A stretch of 64,000 nt of DNA, taken from an uncultured Bacilli bacterium. Lineage in GTDB: Bacteria; Bacillota_I; Bacilli_A; RF39; UBA660. Both the position numbers and the translations under genes were made by a program. The stretch covers positions 1 to 64,000 of the forward strand of contig CAJUKB010000005.1 in assembly GCA_910587325.1 (NCBI GenBank). Direction: 5' to 3'. This document shows, piece by piece, positions 16,181 to 25,964 of this stretch. Each line of letters begins with the position of its first letter. Within the stretch, counting starts at the first letter, position 1. The notes beneath the pieces are model-generated. The model was not told where the DNA came from. It was given only the letters and a program-made list of their open reading frames with translations, and searched no databases.

Positions 16181-17080
16181 TTACTTACGATTATCTTGAT
16201 GTGTTTCTAAATAAACTTGCCTTAGTCTTTCATTTGAAACATGGGTATAAATTTGAGTCGTAGATAAACTAGAATGACCAAGTAATTCTTGCACACTTCG
16301 TAAATCTGCTCCGTGGTTTAAAAGATGTGTCGCAAAAGTGTGCCTCAATGTATGGGGGGTTACATTATTTTTAATAGCAACTAGTTTCATAATATTATCT
16401 AGTATTTGCGAAATACGTCGGGTTGTTAATTTACCACTTTCTTTAGAAACAAATAGATATTCGCTTGATTTGCCATCTAAAATTATTTCTCTATCTTTTA
16501 AATATTCATGTAATGTATCTATCGTATATTCTCCATAAAAAACAATTCTTTCTTTTGCCCCTTTTCCTAGTACTTTAATACTTTTTTCTAATTCATTTAT
16601 ATTTTTTAATTTGATGGTTACTAATTCTTCTACACGACATCCCGTATCATAAAGTAGTTCAATGATAAGTAAATCTCGTGTAGTATAAATTGTTTTTTTA
16701 TACTCCTCTTGGTTTGGAAAATTTAAAATAGTTTCCATATCAATTTCACTTACATAATTGGGAAGTTTATGCTCTAGTTTTGGGTTTCTTATACTTGCAA
16801 ATATATTTTTTTCTAATACTCCCTTACTTACTAAATAACGATAAAAACTTCGTATAGAACTTATATTTTTAGCAATACTTCTATTTTTATATTGCATTTT
16901 ATCTAAATATTTTAAATATTCTCTTACTTCTTCTTTCGTGATTTTTAAGTAAGAGATTTTATGAGTATCTAAAAATTTTTGATACTTATATAGTTCTATT
17001 TCATAAGACTTAATGGTGTTATCACTATAATTCAGTTCTACTTGTAAGTATTCTAAATAATTATGAATGTCTACTTCCAT
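16181..17080 (-). CDS. xerC: Tyrosine recombinase XerC/XerD
   Basis: This is a site-specific recombinase that resolves chromosome dimers at dif. The N-terminal SAM-like domain (residues 1-85) precedes the catalytic domain with R in DTGCRVEEL, K in GKGAKER, HTLRHTFATHLL, LGHSSLSTTQ and the nucleophile Tyr278 in QIYTHV. Length of 299 aa is normal. The place behind topA parallels codV/xerC of Bacillus subtilis, so I call it XerC; XerD cannot be excluded by sequence alone. Its ATG overlaps the stop of the preceding gene (TAATG). Confidence 0.9.
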   Translation of the reverse strand: MEVDIHNYLEYLQVELNYSDNTIKSYEIELYKYQKFLDTHKISYLKITKEEVREYLKYLDKMQYKNRSIAKNISSIRSFYRYLVSKGVLEKNIFASIRNPKLEHKLPNYVSEIDMETILNFPNQEEYKKTIYTTRDLLIIELLYDTGCRVEELVTIKLKNINELEKSIKVLGKGAKERIVFYGEYTIDTLHEYLKDREIILDGKSSEYLFVSKESGKLTTRRISQILDNIMKLVAIKNNVTPHTLRHTFATHLLNHGADLRSVQELLGHSSLSTTQIYTHVSNERLRQVYLETHQDNRK

Positions 17081-17385
17081 TAAAAGGAACGTCCTTCTCT
17101 TTCGTCTTGCATTCTATCATATTTTTCAAAAGGATTTACGTAACTTTTCTTTTTGGCTGTTTCTAATCCTCTTTTTTTGGTCTTTAAAACTTGCTGTAAA
17201 GTTTTTTTCAAATAAACTTCAGAAAAGCTTTCCAAAACACTTCTATCTCGCATGGGATCTTCTTTCATTATAGAATTGATTAATTCCTCTTTTGTTAGTA
17301 AATTTTCTTGTTTACTTACAGTGCTTTTTTGTCTATTTTGTTCAATATCTTCTCTATCGTAACTTTCTTGTTCATAGTATCGCAT
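17080..17385 (-). CDS. Hypothetical protein between topA and xerC, 101 aa
   Basis: A very polar protein rich in Lys, Glu, Arg and Gln, with predicted helices and no membrane segment. It contains a LTKEELINSIMKEDPMRDRS stretch. I recognise no family. It shares one base of a TAATG junction with xerC and follows topA by 60 bases, so it belongs to the same operon. Confidence 0.6.
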   Translation of the reverse strand: MRYYEQESYDREDIEQNRQKSTVSKQENLLTKEELINSIMKEDPMRDRSVLESFSEVYLKKTLQQVLKTKKRGLETAKKKSYVNPFEKYDRMQDEREGRSF

Positions 17386-17445
17386 AATTTGACACCCACC
17401 TTATACATTTATTATGTTCTAAAATTATAAAAAAAGCAAGAGACT

Positions 17446-19473
17446 TTACTCTTCCTTTTCATATTCACAATTTGAACAAACGACTTTTTCTTTTTTCTCT
17501 ACTAATAAACTATCGCATTTCGGACATTTTTCTCCTGTTGGTTTGTACCAAGAGGCAAAATCACATTTTGGATAATTCGTACATCCATAGAAAAATTTGC
17601 CTTTACGTGTTCTTTTTGCTACAATCTTACCATCACATTTTGGGCAATCAGCAAGTTCTTCTACTACTCTTTCTTCTTTTTTTATGTATTTACAAGTTGG
17701 ATAGTTAGAGCACGCTGTAAACTTACCATATCTTCCGTTACGAATCACTAGGTCACTTCCGCATTCAGGACAAGTTTCTCCTGTTTTTTCTGCTTCTTTT
17801 TTCTCCATTTTATCAAACGCTTCTTCTACGCAAGGTTCAAATTTATCGTAGAATTCACGTAATACTTTTACATTGTCAGCTTCACTATCCGCAATTTTAT
17901 CTAAATCCGTTTCCATAGCACTTGTATATTCTACATTAACGATGTCACTAAAGAATTCTTGTAATTTGTCTGTTGTTTCGATTCCAATTTCTGTTGGTAT
18001 CATTTTTTTATCTTCTACCACCACATACCCACGTTCTTTAATGGTTGTCACAATAGTAGCATACGTACTAGGTCTACCAATTCCCAAATTTTCCATTTCT
18101 TTAATTAAACTACTTTCGGTGTATCTTGGAAGTGGTTTGGTAAAATGTTGTTCTTTTATGATTTCGTTTGCAATGATGGTATTGCTTTTGTAGTTTTTAA
18201 AATCAGGTAAAAGTGTATCTTTTTGTTCTTCATAAGCCGCATAAACTTTTAAGTATCCATCAAATTTTAAAACACTACCTGTGGTTTTAAACGTATAACC
18301 ATTGTTTTCCAAAATAACAGAAGTTGTTAAGAAGGCTGCATTTGCCATTAAAGAAGATAAAGCACGAACATAAATTAAATTATATAATTTGTATTCATCA
18401 GGAGTTAGATATTTTTTCATAGATTCTGGTGTACGCAAAATGCTAGTAGGTCTTATACCCTCATGAGCATCTTGCATGTTTTTGTCTTTCTTCCCTGCTT
18501 TTACACTTCCAATATAATTAGCCCCAAAGTTTTTCTTGATATACTCATATGTTTCAGCAACAAATGTTGGAGAAACACGTTCTGAATCGGTACGCATATA
18601 GGTAATAAGACCGACTGTTTCACTTCCAATATCAATTCCTTCATATAGTTTTTGAGCAACACGCATGGTTTTAGATGGTGCAAAGTTTATACGATTAGCA
18701 GCCATTCTTTGTAAGGTTGAAGTTTTAAATACGGGTTTTGCACTTTTGTTTGTTTCGCTTTGTTTGACATCTTCTATTTTAAAAGCATTCGATAACTGTT
18801 CTAAGATTTCTTGGGCTTCTACTTCACTCCCAATTTCGACCTTTTTTCCATGATATTTTTCTAAATCAGCAGTGAAGTCTTTGAAATCTGCATGAATGGT
18901 CCAATATTCAACAGGAATGAATGCTTCTATTTCACGTTCACGATCTACAATTAATTTTAAAGCAACGCTTTGGACTCTACCTGCACTTTTTCCTCCTGTT
19001 TTCGATTGCATCAATTTACTCAAACGAAATCCAATAATACGGTCTAGAATTCTTCTTGTTTCTTGACTTTTTACAAGATTTTCGTCAATTTTACGTGGGT
19101 GATTAATCGCATCAATGACAACATCTTTTGTAATCTCATTAAATACAACACGGCTATAGTTATCATTTATCTCCAAAGCATCTTTTAAATGCCAAGAAAT
19201 AGCTTCCCCTTCACGATCCGGGTCGGTAGCAAGATAGACAAAACTACTCGTATCCACATCTTTTTTTAAGGCATTAATATCTTTTTTCTTTCCTTTAATT
19301 GGAATATAATTTGGCTCAAAGTTATGCTCAACATCTACTCCTAGTCCAAACTTTCCACTTGTTGCTAAATCACGAATGTGACCTTTACTTGATACTACTT
19401 TGTAATCACTACCTAAATACTTTTCAATTGTCTTGCTTTTTGCAGGAGATTCTACAATGACTAATTTTTTCAT
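17446..19473 (-). CDS. topA: DNA topoisomerase I
   Basis: It relaxes negative supercoils by cutting one strand. A Toprim domain begins at the N-terminus (VIVESPAKSKTIEKYL, then DPDREGEAISWHL). The active-site Tyr lies in GLITYMRTDSERVS. Three C-terminal zinc ribbons follow: CPECGSDL...CSNYPTC, CPKCDGKI...CTNYPKC and CPKCDSLL...CSNC. Length of 675 aa is normal. The start at 19473 is chosen because AGAAAGGA sits five bases before it; the in-frame ATG two codons upstream overlaps that site. Confidence 0.98.
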   Translation of the reverse strand: MKKLVIVESPAKSKTIEKYLGSDYKVVSSKGHIRDLATSGKFGLGVDVEHNFEPNYIPIKGKKKDINALKKDVDTSSFVYLATDPDREGEAISWHLKDALEINDNYSRVVFNEITKDVVIDAINHPRKIDENLVKSQETRRILDRIIGFRLSKLMQSKTGGKSAGRVQSVALKLIVDREREIEAFIPVEYWTIHADFKDFTADLEKYHGKKVEIGSEVEAQEILEQLSNAFKIEDVKQSETNKSAKPVFKTSTLQRMAANRINFAPSKTMRVAQKLYEGIDIGSETVGLITYMRTDSERVSPTFVAETYEYIKKNFGANYIGSVKAGKKDKNMQDAHEGIRPTSILRTPESMKKYLTPDEYKLYNLIYVRALSSLMANAAFLTTSVILENNGYTFKTTGSVLKFDGYLKVYAAYEEQKDTLLPDFKNYKSNTIIANEIIKEQHFTKPLPRYTESSLIKEMENLGIGRPSTYATIVTTIKERGYVVVEDKKMIPTEIGIETTDKLQEFFSDIVNVEYTSAMETDLDKIADSEADNVKVLREFYDKFEPCVEEAFDKMEKKEAEKTGETCPECGSDLVIRNGRYGKFTACSNYPTCKYIKKEERVVEELADCPKCDGKIVAKRTRKGKFFYGCTNYPKCDFASWYKPTGEKCPKCDSLLVEKKEKVVCSNCEYEKEE

Positions 19474-19484
19474 AAGCATCCTTT

Positions 19485-21542
19485 CTAATTTTCTGTTTCG
19501 TTGGTTTCTTCTGGTTCTACTATAGGTTGGTATTTTTCTAATCCTTCACTTAAATATTTAAAATAATTAGAAGTAATAGCTAGATTACTCATTTTTATCA
19601 TGTTACTAATTTCTTTATTAAATTTAATAATTTCTTCGTTTGTATATTTGGTTTCCCCAAAGTAATTCATTTTACCGGTTGTAGAGTTATAGTATCCAAT
19701 TTCATTTTCCCATGAACCATCTGCAAATACAACTCTATTTTTATAAGAAGTTGCATAATCACTTGCTAGAATATCTTCTCCCATATACAAACGTGGGTCA
19801 TACTCTAAATTAAACAAATTGGCGATGGTTGGTAAAATATTTAAGTATGAGGTATACTCATTAAAATGTTTCCCTTCCATTTCGCTATTGTAAATCACAA
19901 ATGGGGTTTGTTCAATATTATTACGTTCTAAAGCATCTGGTAAAACACTTGCTACATCATTATCTTTAAGTCCATAAGGATAATGGTCTCCATAAAGGAC
20001 AATTACCGTATCTTCTAATACTCCTTTTTCTTCTAGTAGTTCTAAAAGTCTAGCAAGAGCTAAATCAAGTTCTTTTAATTTAGACATATAACGTTTTGTT
20101 CCGTTTGAATAGCCTGTATTTTTAAACATACTTACATATTTATCCCCATATTCACTTGAGACATAATATGGTTGGTGAGAAGTAACGCTAGTCATCCAAG
20201 CCATAAATGGTTTTGTGGTATCAATATGTTCCATAGAATGCTCCATTAACAAGATATCACTTGGCCATTCTTTGTATTCCGAAGTATAAGGAATTTTTAA
20301 GTCTTTCACGCCATAGAAAGCACTACTTCCCATATTTTTATGAATAGTAGAACGGAAATAATAGGTTTCATCATAGTTATGGTAAGAAGAAGTTGTATAT
20401 CCGGCTTTGTTAAATAGTCCAAAAATGCTTTCGTTATACTTATTATTTTTATATTGATTTGCGGTACAAATACGATTGATACTAAATAAACTGACCATAC
20501 CACTCATTTCGTTATTACCAGTGGCACATGAATTTCTTGGAGAATAATTGTTTTCCCAACTAAATCCTTCGGTATACATTTTATAGAAGGTTGGATAATA
20601 TTCTGGGTTAATAAAGACTTCGTTCACGCTTTCCATCATGATAACAATTAAGTTTTTATCTTCAAACATTCCGGTATATTCATTTTTATCTGCAATAGTA
20701 CGGCTCATAAAATAACTATTTAGTGTTTTATAATTGGAATTCGTTGTTTCACTTTGTAAAGTCTCCCATGCTGTATCGTCTATCATTCTTGTATAATCTG
20801 TAACTTCAGTAGGTCTTTTAGAACCACTTCCAAAGTCTATCATTTCATTATCTTCTGTTTTAAATAAAGTGGATTTTACATCTAAAATCCCAAACATACT
20901 AGTTCCAAATTGATTCACACTAATGTTTAAATTGGTTGGATTTTTAAATAAAGATTTTGTACTTTCTAGTTGTAATTCGTTTTGCATAAATTTGATACTT
21001 AAAGTTTGGTAATAAAAAGCAAATAGCAAAATGGCACATACAATTGCAATTCCGGCACTTCTGCGACTTGCCCTTTTGGTAAATATACTTTCCTCTTCTT
21101 TATATAAATTTACAAATATCTTTTTTTCTAAAAAACATTTATAAAGAACAAACAAAACAAAAGGAAGTAACATCCACCAAAAACTTGGATTAAAAGAAGC
21201 GAAATAGTCTTGAATATATTCTGTTACTGCTCCTAGTTGACTACTTGTTCCAATTGAAATATACACTCCCAAAAAGTTTTCAAATCCAGCTTGTAAAATG
21301 GCATAAATAGTAGCCACAAGTAAAACAAGAATGCTTACTATCCTACCAATGCTTTCTTTCATAAAACAAGTGATACTACTAACAAGCAAAGCAAAAATAT
21401 TGCATCCAATAAATATTCGGAATACAGCCCAATCAAAAATGGCCATTTCTTCAAAACTACGAAACATAATCTCTATTATAAATAAAGGAATTAAAAATGA
21501 TACATAGTTTTTAATTAGTTTGTTTTTCCCTAACTTCTTCAT
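19485..21542 (-). CDS. LtaS-like membrane sulfatase-fold enzyme
   Basis: Five or so membrane helices (residues 1-190) precede an extracellular alkaline-phosphatase/sulfatase domain. Features are NLIVIMMESVNE, CATGNNE (the Thr matches the phosphothreonine nucleophile of lipoteichoic acid synthase) and LYGDHYPYG with metal ligands. The family includes LtaS, which polymerises glycerol phosphate from phosphatidylglycerol. The exact substrate here is inferred. The ATG at 21542 has AGAAAGGTG upstream and overlaps the end of rnhB; a GTG 12 bases earlier is less likely. It is part of the rbgA-rnhB-topA-xerC operon. Confidence 0.85.
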   Translation of the reverse strand: MKKLGKNKLIKNYVSFLIPLFIIEIMFRSFEEMAIFDWAVFRIFIGCNIFALLVSSITCFMKESIGRIVSILVLLVATIYAILQAGFENFLGVYISIGTSSQLGAVTEYIQDYFASFNPSFWWMLLPFVLFVLYKCFLEKKIFVNLYKEEESIFTKRASRRSAGIAIVCAILLFAFYYQTLSIKFMQNELQLESTKSLFKNPTNLNISVNQFGTSMFGILDVKSTLFKTEDNEMIDFGSGSKRPTEVTDYTRMIDDTAWETLQSETTNSNYKTLNSYFMSRTIADKNEYTGMFEDKNLIVIMMESVNEVFINPEYYPTFYKMYTEGFSWENNYSPRNSCATGNNEMSGMVSLFSINRICTANQYKNNKYNESIFGLFNKAGYTTSSYHNYDETYYFRSTIHKNMGSSAFYGVKDLKIPYTSEYKEWPSDILLMEHSMEHIDTTKPFMAWMTSVTSHQPYYVSSEYGDKYVSMFKNTGYSNGTKRYMSKLKELDLALARLLELLEEKGVLEDTVIVLYGDHYPYGLKDNDVASVLPDALERNNIEQTPFVIYNSEMEGKHFNEYTSYLNILPTIANLFNLEYDPRLYMGEDILASDYATSYKNRVVFADGSWENEIGYYNSTTGKMNYFGETKYTNEEIIKFNKEISNMIKMSNLAITSNYFKYLSEGLEKYQPIVEPEETNETEN

Positions 21543-22173
21543 AAACTTTTTCACCTTTCTCTATTAAATCACGAACTGGCTTATATGTAAATCGATAATT
21601 TTCAAGTGGGCCAAATTTTTCTAAACATTCTAAATGCAGTTTGGTAGGATACCCTTTGTGTTTATCAAAATGGTATTCTGGATATTTTTTATGAAGTTCA
21701 TACATCATCTCATCTCTTGTTACTTTAGCAATGACACTTGCTGCAGCAATGGATAGGGATAATGCATCTCCATGAATAATACTCGTACTAGGAATATCTA
21801 ATTCTAGTTTCATGGCATCAATTAGAACATGTTCTGGTGTTACGCTTAAATTCTTTAATGCTTCTAACATAGCTAGTTTACTTGCTTCGTAAATGTTTAC
21901 TTCGTCGATTTTTTTAGCAGAGATTACACCTACTCCAATGGCTAGGGCATCTCGTTTTAGTATTTCGTAAAATATATTGCGTTTTTTCTCACTTAATTTT
22001 TTAGAATCATCTAAACCTTCTAAGTGATAATTTGTAGGAAGAATGACGGCAGCAGCGACAACAGGTCCAACTAATGGCCCACGTCCTACTTCATCTACTC
22101 CTGCTATTAAAGTTATATTCTGTTTGTATAATTCTTTTTCATATTTTAATAAATCAACTTCCTCTTTTACCAC
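21511..22173 (-). CDS. rnhB: Ribonuclease HII
   Basis: It removes ribonucleotides and RNA primers from RNA-DNA hybrids. The GVDEVGRGPLVGPVVAAAV motif near residue 24 holds catalytic Asp and Glu, and LIDAM supplies a further Asp. Length of 220 aa is normal. The start is a GTG with GAGGTG upstream. Its end overlaps the LtaS-like gene by about 32 bases and rbgA ends about 60 bases upstream, so the genes are co-transcribed, as in other Firmicutes. Confidence 0.97.
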   Translation of the reverse strand: MVKEEVDLLKYEKELYKQNITLIAGVDEVGRGPLVGPVVAAAVILPTNYHLEGLDDSKKLSEKKRNIFYEILKRDALAIGVGVISAKKIDEVNIYEASKLAMLEALKNLSVTPEHVLIDAMKLELDIPSTSIIHGDALSLSIAAASVIAKVTRDEMMYELHKKYPEYHFDKHKGYPTKLHLECLEKFGPLENYRFTYKPVRDLIEKGEKVYEEVREKQTN

Positions 22174-22236
22174 TTACGTACACCTCATTACACATTTTAT
22201 CACAATATTAAAAAATGGTTATCAAAAAAATTACTT

Positions 22237-23094
22237 TTATCTATCAAAAGTAATTCCTTTAATATATTCCATTTTTACGTCATTTAGTATTTTCGTACTC
22301 ACACGATTATAATCCACTTCTCCGTTTTTCATGGCTCCCATATTTTTTCCAATACTTTCATAAGCACTTTCTATATCTTCTACGTTTGTTATTTTGTATC
22401 TTTCTTTTAAAATATCAGGATAGTATTCGGATAGTGTTTTTAAAATATAGACTGCCACCTCATCAATCGGAAGAATTTCTTGTTTGATACTCGTCATCGC
22501 CGCTAGATTTAGACCTACTTTTTCTTCACTAATTTTTGGCCATAATATACCTGGTGTATCTAAAAGAGAAATGTTGTATGGCGTTTTTAACCATTTGACT
22601 TGCTTGGTTACACCTGGATTGTTTCCAACATCTGCAACTTTGCGATTGGCCATTTTATTAATAAGTGTACTTTTTCCTACATTGGGGATTCCTACTACTA
22701 AAGCATGAATTTCTTTTTCTTTCATTCCTTTGTTTTCTCGTTTCAATTGCGTTTCATTCATAAGTTTGTAAGTTTCTTCCATAATTTTTTTATAGTCATT
22801 ATCATTATTTAAATCTACCAAAAGTACTTTTGTTCCTAAATTTTCATAATATTGAATCCATTTTTGCGTTGCTTTCACATCACATAAATCTTTTTTGGTC
22901 ATTATCATAAGTTTCGGTTTATTTCGTATTAAATCATAGATATCCTTTATTTTAGAAGAATATGGTATTCTTGCATCTACAAGTTCATAAACAACATCGA
23001 TTAAAGAATATTTTTCACTTATTAGTCTTCTTGTTTTGGCCATGTGACCTGGGTACCAGTTTATATTTGTCGAATTTTGTCGATTATTTTCCAT
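22237..23094 (-). CDS. rbgA: Ribosome biogenesis GTPase A
   Basis: This is a circularly permuted GTPase needed for late assembly of the 50S subunit. The N-terminus has NWYPGHMAKTRR. The G motifs come in permuted order: TKKD (G4), then GIPNVGKSTLINKM (G1), then DTPG (G3). A C-terminal RNA-binding helical region completes 285 residues. An AAGGAAG ribosome binding site precedes the ATG. It begins the operon rbgA-rnhB-LtaS-like-topA-orf-xerC. Confidence 0.97.
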   Translation of the reverse strand: MENNRQNSTNINWYPGHMAKTRRLISEKYSLIDVVYELVDARIPYSSKIKDIYDLIRNKPKLMIMTKKDLCDVKATQKWIQYYENLGTKVLLVDLNNDNDYKKIMEETYKLMNETQLKRENKGMKEKEIHALVVGIPNVGKSTLINKMANRKVADVGNNPGVTKQVKWLKTPYNISLLDTPGILWPKISEEKVGLNLAAMTSIKQEILPIDEVAVYILKTLSEYYPDILKERYKITNVEDIESAYESIGKNMGAMKNGEVDYNRVSTKILNDVKMEYIKGITFDR

Positions 23095-23123
23095 TTATTT
23101 CACTTCCTTGTTATATATATTAT

Positions 23124-23651
23124 TTACCATTCAATAATAGTTAAATTATTAAATCTTTTTGCCCAACCTGCAGCTTTTTTATCATATAGTTCCTTAGAAT
23201 TTCTATCGTGTTGAATAGGACGAATTGTTTTACTAAATATATCACTTAGCCCATAAGGTGCATAAACTTTAATTTGATTATTTTCCTTAGTGATTCCAAT
23301 AGCGTGTACAGTAGCAATCCACTTACTTATTGCATCTTCTGAATTTTTATATGGTTCAACTTTTACTCCTTGGTTATGTTCCATTTTCCACAAATGCATT
23401 CTTGCTTCATTCGAAACATCTATTTCATAATTAAATCCCTTGAACCTAGCATATTTATTAATACTATTATAGTATTCTAAATCTTTTTCTACCCTTAAAT
23501 CATTATTATTAAAATAAATAACATCTAAATCCTTAATGCCAAAATTTAATTCTCTACTATCGTAATAATTCCAAATTGTTTGAAAAATAGAACCTGCTGC
23601 TATATAGAAATTAGGTAGATTTAATTCAGATATATAATCTAGAATTTCCAT
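23124..23651 (-). CDS. Nucleotidyltransferase-like protein, possibly frameshifted at its 5' end
   Basis: The core matches the NTP_transf_6 (YfbR-type) family: YIAAGSIFQTIWNYYD, then KDLDVIYFNNND, EARMHLW, AISKWIATVHAIGI and VYAPYGLSDIFS. No good ribosome binding site precedes this Met. Upstream, GGAGG before an ATG at 23719 starts a frame that runs out after about 24 codons, while the reading frame used here is also coding-like (PIGYADLYIKKNKELM). A one-base shift near 23690-23705 would join them. Confidence 0.7.
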   Translation of the reverse strand: MEILDYISELNLPNFYIAAGSIFQTIWNYYDSRELNFGIKDLDVIYFNNNDLRVEKDLEYYNSINKYARFKGFNYEIDVSNEARMHLWKMEHNQGVKVEPYKNSEDAISKWIATVHAIGITKENNQIKVYAPYGLSDIFSKTIRPIQHDRNSKELYDKKAAGWAKRFNNLTIIEW

Positions 23652-23744
23652 TAATTCTTTGTTTTTTTTAATATATAAATCAGCATATCCAATTGGACAC
23701 TTATATTTTTATATTGCATAATTTTCCTCCATTTCTATTTTCAT

Positions 23745-24045
23745 TTACCTGTATAAATTCTTTAATACATTTGTAAGGCAATCTTCTGCTGTTAAATTGC
23801 TGTTTTCTGAAAACCTAATTCTAACTAGCTTACCATTTACTGCTTCTTTTTTTTGGCTATTATATTATAAAAATGCCATTTTTTATTATCAGATTCTCTC
23901 GTATATTCTATTTCATCAAATTTGAGTATTGTATATTTGTCTAAATGTTTTTTGCAGTTTTAATTGTAAAAGTATTAACATCTTTTCTTGTATTCCAAGC
24001 ATCTTTATTATCTACGTGAATAACTCTTTTTTTATTATTCTTCAT
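23745..24045 (-). pseudogene. Decayed hypothetical gene of about 100 codons
   Basis: The frame starts with MKNNKKRVIHVDNKDAWNTR, shifts to DKYTILKFDEIEYTRESDN and then again to VNGKLVRIRFSENSNLTAED, ending ...VLKNLYR and a stop. At least two frameshifts separate pieces that read as one protein. I recognise no family. Its start overlaps the end of the next upstream gene by about ten bases. Confidence 0.6.
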
Positions 24046-24451
24046 AAATTAAAATGGTCTTCTTTAAATTAGCATTATTTCCTTCAATAAAAATCATCTC
24101 AAATTTATCAGTATTAAAATTTTCTTCATAAAAATTATATTTCATTGTTATTTTAAACGAATTTTCATCCTTATAGTTAAACAACTTATAATCATCAAGT
24201 CTCACTCCTTTAGGACGTGATCCATCGATAGTACTATCATAAAGAATGTATTCCTTTAAACAACTAGGACATTTTGCTTTAATCACTATTTGTTTTTGAT
24301 TCTTTGTTAAATTAATTCCAAATAGTCCTTTCTTTAAAATACCAGTATGATAAATATTAAAGATATCATTTTCACAATCACAAACTAATTTAGCCTCTAA
24401 GGCAACATCCTCATGATTAATAACATTAGTAAAATTTTTTTCTAAACGCAT
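24035..24451 (-). CDS. Hypothetical cysteine-bearing protein, 138 aa
   Basis: This is a soluble protein with a CDC pair near residue 24 and CPSC near 61, which may bind one zinc. The rest alternates charged and aromatic residues with no membrane segment. I recognise no family. It overlaps the start of the decayed gene downstream, so both once formed a pair. Confidence 0.5.
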   Translation of the reverse strand: MRLEKNFTNVINHEDVALEAKLVCDCENDIFNIYHTGILKKGLFGINLTKNQKQIVIKAKCPSCLKEYILYDSTIDGSRPKGVRLDDYKLFNYKDENSFKITMKYNFYEENFNTDKFEMIFIEGNNANLKKTILIYEE

Positions 24452-24617
24452 AAAAATAACTCCTTATACGAATATAATAACAAAAAAACCTATTTCTTAC
24501 TACTCTATAATGGCTAGATTAGTAAATCTACCAAGTCAACTTGCAAACTTTCTAATTTTATCTTTACCTCATGTGCTTTCTTTTTCATCATTGCCTTTAT
24601 TTTCAGATAATAAAAAT

Positions 24618-24646
24618 GGATTGTCAATATTTTTTAAAGACAATCC
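24618..24646 (-). terminator. Terminator
   Basis: Perfect 8-base arms GGATTGTC and GACAATCC flank a 13-base loop, with AT/T-rich sequence on both sides. It follows directly on the stop of the acetyltransferase remnant. Confidence 0.65.
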
Positions 24647-24648
24647 TG

Positions 24649-24842
24649 TTATTTTTTATAAACCATAAAATATCTCGTATCTGTTTCTTCTTTTATTTTA
24701 AACCCTAACTTTTTGTGCAAATGAAAGGCTATTTCATTCTTTTTATATACCCATAAGTAGACGACTTTGTTTTCTTCTAATACTTCTTTTATCAAAGTAC
24801 TGCCAATTTTTTGATTTCTAATAATTAATGAAAGTATTTCAT
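24649..24842 (-). pseudogene. C-terminal remnant of a GNAT acetyltransferase
   Basis: The minus strand encodes IRNQKIGSTLIKEVLEEN, then VVYLWVYKKNEIAFHLHKKLGFK and a final YFMVYKK with a stop. The Q-K-I-G-S-x-L segment is the acetyl-CoA loop of the GNAT fold and N-x-x-A-x-x-x-H-x-K-L-G-F is its C-terminal motif. The first half of the domain is missing. Confidence 0.7.
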
Positions 24843-24849
24843 ATCATAT

Positions 24850-25510
24850 TTATTAACTTTGATAAATCTTTCGTCATTTAAAACAAAACCTTAGTCATAT
24901 ATTCTCTTAATATTTTCGTTGCCCATATTCTAAATTCTGTTGTTTTTTTAGAGTTAATTCTATATCCGATTGCTATTATTTGCATCCAAATTATATATTT
25001 TAGTTTTATATTTTTTCCATCAGACGCAATTATCGAGGATTCCTCGGTAACTGAAATTTCATTTAATTCTTTATCTTTATAATAATTATTAACTGGTAAT
25101 ATATAATTTTTAATTGCATCTGTATGGTTAAGATAATTATTTCAAGACTAATAGAAGAAGCAAATTCAAACGCAATATCTTTATATGCATATATGTTCCA
25201 TATTTACCACGCTTCGAATATATACCAATCGCGTTTGTTTTATTACACCATTCTGTAACACTTAACGTAATGTATGAAGTCCTGCTTCACTCCTAAACCC
25301 GTCGAATTCGACGGAATTAAAATTTGGATTATATATTGATTCCCAAGTCCCCAAAAATTCCAAAGTGATTCTATTTCTTAGCCAATTTCTTATAACATCA
25401 TCTGATGTAGATTTTCCCTCTTTAAATTTTGTACAATCAGAAATACAAATATAATCTTTTTCATTTATATTTATACTTATATCTTGGACTTTAATTATTT
25501 TGTTAGACAT
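24850..25510 (-). pseudogene. Decayed KilA-N / RhuM-like gene
   Basis: The 5' part (from ATG at 25510) reads IRNWLRNRITLEFLGTWE then NPNFNSVEFDGFRSEAG, the hallmark of the KilA-N DNA-binding domain, and ends at a stop. Further along, in other frames, come VTEWCNKTNAIGIYSKRGKYG, then IIAIGYRINSKKTTEFRIWA and TKILREYMTK, typical of RhuM-family proteins. At least three frameshifts break it. KilA-N/RhuM proteins are found on phages and genomic islands. Confidence 0.8.
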
Positions 25511-25549
25511 ACATTCGCTCTTTTCTGTAAAATTTTTTAATAGTATTTG

Positions 25550-25933
25550 TTATTTCTCAATATCTACTTTCCATAATCCATGCTTATTACAATAAGCATA
25601 TAAAATACCTGATTTTACATTATCAAAAATGGCAACAGCATCTTCATTTGGTTGTAAATAAACATATTCTTCTTTTTCTTTAGTTTTTAAACAAATCCAT
25701 TCAATATAATGGTCTTCTTCCATCACATGGTTCACTCTAACTTTTACTTTATCTTCTTCTACTACATAGGTGGGTATATGTTTTTCTATTGCCGCATCTA
25801 CTGAATTTGCTTTTATCATTTGCATTTGTTCATTGCAACACATAATCCCACAATCTTCACAATAGCAATCTTCTATTACTTTTACAATAGCTCCACATTT
25901 TAAACATTTTTTTATTATTAATTCATTTTTCAT
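25550..25933 (-). CDS. dfx: Desulfoferrodoxin-type superoxide reductase
   Basis: It reduces superoxide to peroxide without making oxygen, an anaerobe defence. The N-terminal cysteines (CLKCG near residue 10, CCNEQM near 32) suit the desulforedoxin centre. The catalytic iron site of the neelaredoxin domain is clear: EKHIP, VNHVMEEDHYIEW and a C-terminal CNKHGLW. An extra CEDCG stretch near residue 25 is unusual. Length of 127 aa is normal. It stands just behind the GNAT gene. Confidence 0.9.
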   Translation of the reverse strand: MKNELIIKKCLKCGAIVKVIEDCYCEDCGIMCCNEQMQMIKANSVDAAIEKHIPTYVVEEDKVKVRVNHVMEEDHYIEWICLKTKEKEEYVYLQPNEDAVAIFDNVKSGILYAYCNKHGLWKVDIEK

Positions 25934-25964
25934 ATTTTAATCCTCTTTTTCTTTATTTATATTT

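Noticed and set aside
16181..17080. XerC-like recombinase as a sign of a prophage or integrative element
   Set aside because: It lies in the housekeeping topA operon and has the length and motifs of the chromosomal dimer-resolution recombinase.
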